This document shows, in pieces, positions 1 through 3,807 of a stretch of 6,686 bases of DNA. Position 1 is the stretch's first letter; the number at the start of each line of letters is the position of its first letter. Source of the stretch: Syntrophomonas sp. (GTDB lineage Bacteria; Bacillota; Syntrophomonadia; Syntrophomonadales; Syntrophomonadaceae); NCBI GenBank assembly GCA_028709355.1, contig JAQVXF010000064.1, forward strand, positions 1 through 6,686, in the 5' to 3' direction. Below the pieces are notes generated by a model. It had not been told where the DNA came from. It did not search any database and saw nothing but the letters and a program-made list of their open reading frames with translations. Both the position numbers and the translations under genes were made by a program.

Positions 1-703
1 CCAGCGCTTTAACCGCCGGAAACAGGACGGAGATGGTCTTGCCTACGCCGGTGGGCGACTGGACATAGAGTTTGCTGCGGCTGGCCATGGTCCGATAAGC
101 AGCCACCGCCAGCTGCCGCTGCCCCCGGCGATACCGTGTAAATGGGAATGGCAGGTCGCTGATGGATCTATCCCTGGTCTGCTGCCAATCCGCGGCCAAT
201 CGGGCCCACCCCGAGTACCGGGCGATAAGCTGATAGACAAAGTCCTCCAGCTCGACCAGCCCTAAAGTGCGGGTGAATTTTTTGGTTTCATCGCTTTCCA
301 GATTGAAATAGGTAAGCTGGACGGATATCTGCGCCAGCCGGTTCTGTACGGCGAAGATGTGGGCATAGCACTGGACTTGGCCCCAGTGGGCGATATCATG
401 ATCTTCCCCGATCAAGCTCAGCGGTACTACGGTGGTCTTTATCTCTTCGACGATATACTGGTCCTGCTGTTTGAAAATTCCATCCGCCCGGCCTTCCAGC
501 AGGTATTCCTCTCCCTCCCAACCATAGCACCCAGAAAGAACTACTTCGCTGCGGTAGTCTGCATAGAGGTCCCGGTTGTTCTTCTGCAATAAGCGATGAG
601 CCCGGGCCCCCTCCTGCATCCGGTCCCCGGATACGAAACGACTGTCAATATCCCCGCTGCGCAGCACCAATTCCACCATTTGCCGGATCGATAGCTTGAC
701 CAC
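1..703 (-). CDS. PD-(D/E)XK nuclease-Rad3/DinG-type DNA helicase fusion, N-terminal part
   Basis: The first 234 codons of a large ATP-dependent DNA helicase are visible; the rest lies beyond the left edge. I chose GTG at 703-701 because a strong GGGGGGAG site (712-719) lies 8 nt upstream. Residues about 30-135 look like a RecB/Cas4-type PD-(D/E)XK nuclease. H36 sits in the motif-I-like EGARAHRLL, D74 in LLEGRADG, E87 and K89 in VEEIKTT (the E-x-K pair), and Q109/Q111/Y113 in the QxxxY-like motif. Residues about 188-234 start a superfamily-2 helicase of the Rad3/XPD/DinG group: FTRYRRGQRQL resembles the pre-Walker Q-motif, and SPTGVGKT (216-223) is Walker A. The family unwinds DNA with 5'-3' polarity and often holds an Fe-S cluster; its cysteines would lie outside this window. 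The expected role is cytosolic DNA repair or processing. It may be cotranscribed with the DegV gene 93 nt upstream. Family assignment is firm; biological role is not. Confidence 0.88.
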   Translation of the reverse strand, partial: MVKLSIRQMVELVLRSGDIDSRFVSGDRMQEGARAHRLLQKNNRDLYADYRSEVVLSGCYGWEGEEYLLEGRADGIFKQQDQYIVEEIKTTVVPLSLIGEDHDIAHWGQVQCYAHIFAVQNRLAQISVQLTYFNLESDETKKFTRTLGLVELEDFVYQLIARYSGWARLAADWQQTRDRSISDLPFPFTRYRRGQRQLAVAAYRTMASRSKLYVQSPTGVGKTISVLFPAVKAL

Positions 704-711
704 TATTTATG

Positions 712-719
712 CTCCCCCC
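712..719 (-). promoter_or_regulatory. Ribosome binding site of the helicase-nuclease gene
   Basis: On the minus strand this reads GGGGGGAG, 8 nt before GTG at 703-701. It decides the start, because the next in-frame ATG (codon 9) has no comparable site. The run overlaps a CCCCGGGG palindrome, which could partly fold over the site. Confidence 0.6.
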
Positions 720-796
720 GGGGATAGCCAGTAATTGTCAGCCCGATTGCCGAAATGCATGTACCGGCCGGCCCGTCAGTCATGGTAGGCACCATC

Positions 797-1666
797 TTAA
801 AACTCCGGCACCATCTCGGTGGTCCAGACCAATCCGATGGTCCCCAGACCGGTATGCAGTCCGATCACCGGGCCGATGGTGCAGTAGCTGATGGGGCAAT
901 GGTAATACTCGGCCAACCGACTTTTGAGGCTTTCAGCCTTTTGCGAGGCGTTTATGTGATGGATGATGATCTCGCGTAATCCAAACCGCTGCGCGTCGGT
1001 TTCCAGCAATTTGACTACCTGCTCGACGGCCGCTGATGTTCCCCGGGCTTTTCTCCACAAATGGGTCATACCGGTTTGCATGTCGACCGTCAATATGGGG
1101 CGAATCTTCAGCAAAGTGCCCAATAACGCCGATGCGGTGCCGATCCGGCCGCCTTTCTTCAAGTATTCAAGGGTCTCCGGCACAAAGAAGAATTGCACCC
1201 GGGCCTGGGTCTCTTGGGCCGCTCGGAGCGCGGACTCCAGATCTTGGCCGGCCTTAATAGCGAGAGCGGCTGCCAGGACCTGCACCCCCAGTGCCATGCA
1301 ATTGGTGCGGGAATCCAATACCTCTATTCTCGAGTCTGGTATCTCCGCGGTCAATTGTTCTTTGACACTCACCGCAGTCTGGTATGTTCCGCTCATAGCG
1401 GAAGAAATAAATATGGCCAGCACCTGATCACCCGCCGCGATTATCGCCTGGAAAACACTGTAGATATCACCGGCGGACGGCTGTGAAGAAGTAGGTATCT
1501 CTCCGGTCCTTTCTATCTTGGTGTAGAAATAATCATAATCAATCTCGGTTTCTAAGAATGATTCATCACTAAATTGGACACTGAGCGGTATCACCCGTAT
1601 ACCCAACTCCTGCTGTTGATCGGGGCTGATATAAGCAGTACTGTCGGTGACTATTTTTACAGCCAT
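797..1666 (-). CDS. DegV family fatty-acid-binding protein
   Basis: A complete 289-residue protein, the usual length for the family. DegV/FakB proteins bind a fatty acid in a buried pocket; in Firmicutes with FakA they present it for phosphorylation so it can enter phospholipid synthesis. Family landmarks are present in order: the N-terminal KIVTDSTA strand (residues 4-11), TSSQPS (59-64), ISSAMSGTYQTA (87-98), DSR (118-120), LEYLKKGGRIG (166-176) and GPVIGLHTGLGTIGL near the C-terminus (from 265, with the conserved His at 271). No signal peptide or membrane segment is seen, so it should be cytosolic. Start ATG at 1666 has AAGGGAG 7 nt upstream. It lies 85 nt downstream of the nitroreductase and 93 nt upstream of the helicase, all in the same direction. 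No fakA-like kinase gene is in the window, so the lipid ligand and partner are unknown. It could be any of several paralogues such genomes carry. Confidence 0.95.
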   Translation of the reverse strand: MAVKIVTDSTAYISPDQQQELGIRVIPLSVQFSDESFLETEIDYDYFYTKIERTGEIPTSSQPSAGDIYSVFQAIIAAGDQVLAIFISSAMSGTYQTAVSVKEQLTAEIPDSRIEVLDSRTNCMALGVQVLAAALAIKAGQDLESALRAAQETQARVQFFFVPETLEYLKKGGRIGTASALLGTLLKIRPILTVDMQTGMTHLWRKARGTSAAVEQVVKLLETDAQRFGLREIIIHHINASQKAESLKSRLAEYYHCPISYCTIGPVIGLHTGLGTIGLVWTTEMVPEF

Positions 1667-1684
1667 GAATTCGCTCCCTTGGCC

Positions 1685-1713
1685 CTTGGCCGGTGAACAA
1701 ACCGGGCGCCAAG
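1685..1713 (-). other. Imperfect hairpin in the nitroreductase-degV gap
   Basis: The arms CTTGG/CCAAG and CCGGT/ACCGG form two 5-bp stems, separated by a 3-nt bulge on one side and closed by a 6-nt loop. On the minus strand the hairpin ends 4 nt before the DegV ribosome binding site (AAGGGAG, 1680-1674). No T-run follows on either strand, so a terminator is unlikely. It could be a processing or translation-control structure, or chance. Confidence 0.3.
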
Positions 1714-1751
1714 AGCTTTATTTCTCAGATCATATTTAAATAGTAATCCTC

Positions 1752-2324
1752 TCAGTCCCGGATTATGGTCAGATCGGCGATTGGTTTACGGGGCAGGTGT
1801 TTCTCCCCTTCGGCACTGTAGCCGGTCACCACAATGCTGACCAGATCAAGATGGGGCGGTATCCCCAGTATCTCTTTGGCCTGGGGGGTGTCGTAGAGGG
1901 AAAACCAGAGGGTCCCCACTCCCAGAGCATGGGCAGCCAGCAGCATGTTCTGGATGGCCGCACAACATGAAAATGCATAACCGGTCCCCTGCTCCTTTAC
2001 AAACTGGTCAGCCCCGGTGTCTTTGGGATCCGCCGCCACTGCAATCAGTACCGGCGCCTGGACCAGAAATTCGAATGAATACTTGGACACCCATTTCCAG
2101 CCGCTGCGGGCAAATATGGTCTGGGCCAGCGTTTCACAGTGTTCCTTCAACCGTTGTTTGAGGTCCGCATTCTTGATCACATAGAAACGCCACGGCTGCA
2201 GATTCATCACCGATGGCGCCCATCCGCCGGCGGTCAGGATCTTCTCAAGTTTCTCCGCCTCGATCGCCTCGCTCTTGAAATTCCGGCAACTCCATCTCTC
2301 TTTCAACGCGGTGAAGATATCCAT
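1752..2324 (-). CDS. Nitroreductase family FMN-dependent oxidoreductase
   Basis: A complete 190-residue protein of the nitroreductase superfamily, whose members use FMN and NAD(P)H to reduce nitro compounds, quinones, flavins or other electron-poor substrates. The N-terminal ALKERWSCRNF (residues 6-16) matches the R-R-S-x-R-x-F FMN-phosphate motif, with W11 and C13 as variants. APSVMNLQPWRFYVI (36-50) is the conserved S-x-x-N-x-Q-P-W segment contacting flavin. AAIQNMLLAAHALGVGTLW is the second conserved helix, and the length is typical. Start: ATG at 2324 has AAGGAGG 6 nt upstream. The frame is open back to an ATG at 2405, but that extension (rich in P, H, R and T) has no ribosome site and no family similarity. 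SCCAA in the mid-region has two adjacent cysteines, but there is no 4Fe-4S ferredoxin domain. Substrate cannot be predicted. It is probably the first gene of the run continuing into DegV and the helicase. Confidence 0.92.
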   Translation of the reverse strand: MDIFTALKERWSCRNFKSEAIEAEKLEKILTAGGWAPSVMNLQPWRFYVIKNADLKQRLKEHCETLAQTIFARSGWKWVSKYSFEFLVQAPVLIAVAADPKDTGADQFVKEQGTGYAFSCCAAIQNMLLAAHALGVGTLWFSLYDTPQAKEILGIPPHLDLVSIVVTGYSAEGEKHLPRKPIADLTIIRD

Positions 2325-2330
2325 CTTCGT

Positions 2331-2337
2331 CCTCCTT
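2331..2337 (-). promoter_or_regulatory. Ribosome binding site fixing the nitroreductase start
   Basis: The minus strand reads AAGGAGG, 6 nt before ATG at 2324-2322. It is a near-perfect anti-16S match and rules out the longer start at 2405. Confidence 0.8.
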
Positions 2338-2442
2338 CCTGTCCTGCAAAACAGAAGCAAAGCTGAATGGGGAGTCCGTGGTGCTTGACCCTGGCAGTGA
2401 TGCAATCGCGGCGATATATTGGATTTGTACTCCCATAATTGA

Positions 2443-2471
2443 ATTCTAAGCCAAATGGGGTTTGGTTACAA
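2443..2471 (-). promoter_or_regulatory. Candidate sigma-A promoter for the nitroreductase-degV-helicase run, with inverted repeat in the spacer
   Basis: On the minus strand the -35 is TTGTAA (2471-2466) and the -10 is TAGAAT (2448-2443), with a 17-nt spacer. They match 4/6 and 5/6 consensus positions. The spacer contains an inverted repeat, CCAAA-5 nt-TTTGG (2451-2465), placed where a repressor would block RNA polymerase. Transcription would start near 2436, leaving a leader of about 110 nt before the nitroreductase ATG. This is a reading by eye. Confidence 0.45.
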
Positions 2472-2717
2472 AGACAATTGTTTGACCCAAAAGGTGCCGT
2501 TGTGCCGACAATTGGTGGTACGCTCGATCTATTCCCCTCAGTTTCGTATGATGCCTGCCAGATTGATCGATCGCCCGGTAGCCGATTCTTTGGCACTCCG
2601 ATGCTGTGCCGGGCTGATAAAGTCCCTGACCGGCCCCAGCTCTGAACTGGTGCCCATCAACCTGACGGTGAAAGATCTTGGTAAGCATATCGTTGTCAAT
2701 GTATACAGTATATTGTC

Positions 2718-2747
2718 TTGCCAGGGTTGGATACATTTATATATGCT
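2718..2747 (+). promoter_or_regulatory. Candidate promoter of the meso-DAP dehydrogenase gene
   Basis: TTGCCA (2718-2723, 5/6 to -35) and TATGCT (2742-2747, 4/6 to -10) are 18 nt apart. An alternative -10, TATATG (2740-2745), has a 16-nt spacer. The transcript would begin about 30 nt before the start codon. An AT-rich imperfect dyad at 2697-2715 lies immediately upstream. Confidence 0.4.
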
Positions 2748-2773
2748 AGGTAATGAAATTAAATTTGTGAACT

Positions 2774-2779
2774 GAGGTG
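2774..2779 (+). promoter_or_regulatory. Ribosome binding site choosing ATG 2785 for the dehydrogenase
   Basis: GAGGTG sits 5 nt before ATG 2785 but only 2 nt before the in-frame TTG at 2782, so the ATG is preferred. Confidence 0.65.
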
Positions 2780-2784
2780 TATTG

Positions 2785-3693
2785 ATGACGAGCAATATAA
2801 AAACTGCGGTCGTGGGTCTTGGCAATGTTGGCCGGTTTGCAGTGGAAGCGGTACAGGCCTCCCCAGACCTGGAACTGGTAGGAATAGTAGAACAGGAAGG
2901 CGCCCTCAAACAGCTTCATCTGGCTGAAACCTTCCATTATCGCCTGGTCCCGGCGATCGAGGAACTGGGCGAAGTCGATGTGGCCCTGCTATGTATCCCA
3001 ACCCGGTCCGTCCCCGAAGTGGCCGCCCGACTTCTGGCCAAGGGGATCAACACCGTCGATAGCTATGACATCCACGGCCAGTTGGCTGACCTCCGGCTCC
3101 AGTTGGACCCGATCGCCAAGGCCCATAGTTCCGTGGCTGTTAATTCCGCCGGTTGGGATCCTGGTTCCGATTCCATGATCCGGTGTATGTTTGAATTCAT
3201 GGTGCCCCGGGGATTAACTTATACCAACTTCGGGCCCGGCATGAGCATGGGTCACACCGTAGCCGCCAAAGCTATCCCGGGGGTAGCCAATGCCCTATCC
3301 ATGACGATCCCGGTGGGGACCGGGGTACACCGCCGGATGGTGTATGTCCAGCTCCAACCCGGAGCTGATTTTGATAAAACCGCTGCCGCCATCAAGAGTG
3401 ATGCCTATTTCGCCAAGGATGACACCATAGTCAGCCAGGTCGCGGATGTGGACATGTTATTGGACATGGGTCACGGGGTGAACATGGAGCGCAAGGGAGT
3501 CTCGGGTTTGACCCACAACCAATTGCTTAGTTTCGGGATGAAGATCAACAATCCCGCCTTGACCGCCCAGATCATGGCCGCTTCCGCCAGGGCCAGCATG
3601 AAGCAGAAGCCCGGTTCCTACACCATGATCCAGATCCCCATCATCGATTACCTGTACGGGAATGCGGACGAGCTTATCCGCCGCTTGGTTTAA
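2785..3693 (+). CDS. ddh: meso-Diaminopimelate dehydrogenase (EC 1.4.1.16)
   Basis: This 302-residue enzyme is close to the size of the type II meso-DAP dehydrogenase of Symbiobacterium (about 300 aa). It reductively aminates tetrahydrodipicolinate with ammonia and NADPH to meso-2,6-diaminopimelate in one step, bypassing the succinylase, acetylase or DapL aminotransferase routes. The product feeds lysine and peptidoglycan. The N-terminal Rossmann fold shows VVGLGNVG (residues 9-16, GxGxxG). Family signatures follow: LLCIPTRS (68-75), VDSYDIH (91-97), SAGWDPGSDS (121-130), GPGMSMGH (150-157), HRRMVYV (182-188), DMGHGVNM (227-234) and INNPALTAQI (254-263). These cover the cofactor and substrate-binding regions of the family. 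It is cytosolic. The gene stands alone: no other lysine gene flanks it, it has its own candidate promoter, and a strong terminator follows 33 nt downstream. Possible misassignment is another DapB-like or amino-acid dehydrogenase, but the SAGWDPG and GPGMSMGH motifs make this unlikely. Confidence 0.93.
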   Translation: MTSNIKTAVVGLGNVGRFAVEAVQASPDLELVGIVEQEGALKQLHLAETFHYRLVPAIEELGEVDVALLCIPTRSVPEVAARLLAKGINTVDSYDIHGQLADLRLQLDPIAKAHSSVAVNSAGWDPGSDSMIRCMFEFMVPRGLTYTNFGPGMSMGHTVAAKAIPGVANALSMTIPVGTGVHRRMVYVQLQPGADFDKTAAAIKSDAYFAKDDTIVSQVADVDMLLDMGHGVNMERKGVSGLTHNQLLSFGMKINNPALTAQIMAASARASMKQKPGSYTMIQIPIIDYLYGNADELIRRLV

Positions 3694-3725
3694 CCACCAG
3701 TATTCCCAACCTTTTTTAACTCAAA

Positions 3726-3771
3726 GAGGCTGCCCCTCGATCCAATATGGACCAGGGACAGCCTCATTTTT
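3726..3771 (+). terminator. Intrinsic terminator after the dehydrogenase gene
   Basis: GAGGCTGCCCCT (3726-3737) pairs with AGGGACAGCCTC (3754-3765) over 12 positions with one C-A mismatch. The loop can form a further small TCCA/TGGA stem, and A then TTTTT (3767-3771) follows. On the minus strand only TTTGAG follows the stem, so it probably serves the plus strand mainly. A 9-bp inverted repeat (ACCACCAGT 3693-3701, ACTGGTGGT 3785-3793) encloses the whole structure. Confidence 0.85.
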
Positions 3772-3807
3772 GTCTTGCTCTATGACTGGTGGTGGAAGAT
3801 CAGGCCT

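Larger units (their letters stand above)
2325..2784. other. Divergent 460-nt intergenic region, mostly unexplained
   Basis: This lies between the divergent nitroreductase and dehydrogenase starts. It holds the two candidate promoters listed here, a repeated octamer GACAATTG (2473-2480 and 2507-2514), and an AT-rich imperfect dyad (2697-2715). A plus-strand frame is open from ATG 2455 to TGA 2775, 106 codons ending inside the dehydrogenase ribosome site. Its product resembles nothing I recognise, and an overlapping minus-strand frame is also open (2446-2736). I do not call either as a gene. No lysine riboswitch core or T-box sequence (AGGGTGGNACCGCG type) was seen, although the downstream gene is one that might carry such control. 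Confidence 0.5.

Noticed and set aside
1..703. Part of a CRISPR-Cas system because of the Cas4-like nuclease motifs
   Set aside because: No repeat array or other cas gene is present, and the nuclease is fused to a Rad3/DinG helicase, which fits a repair-type protein better.
963..1427. 154-codon plus-strand open frame
   Set aside because: Antisense to the DegV gene, which has full family motifs and a good ribosome site.
2325..2405. 27-residue N-terminal extension of the nitroreductase from ATG 2405
   Set aside because: No ribosome site at 2405 and no family-like residues; ATG 2324 has AAGGAGG at ideal spacing.
2325..2784. Lysine riboswitch or T-box ahead of ddh
   Set aside because: Neither the lysine-box core nor an AGGGTGGNACCGCG-type T-box was found by eye, and no terminator/antiterminator pair precedes the gene.
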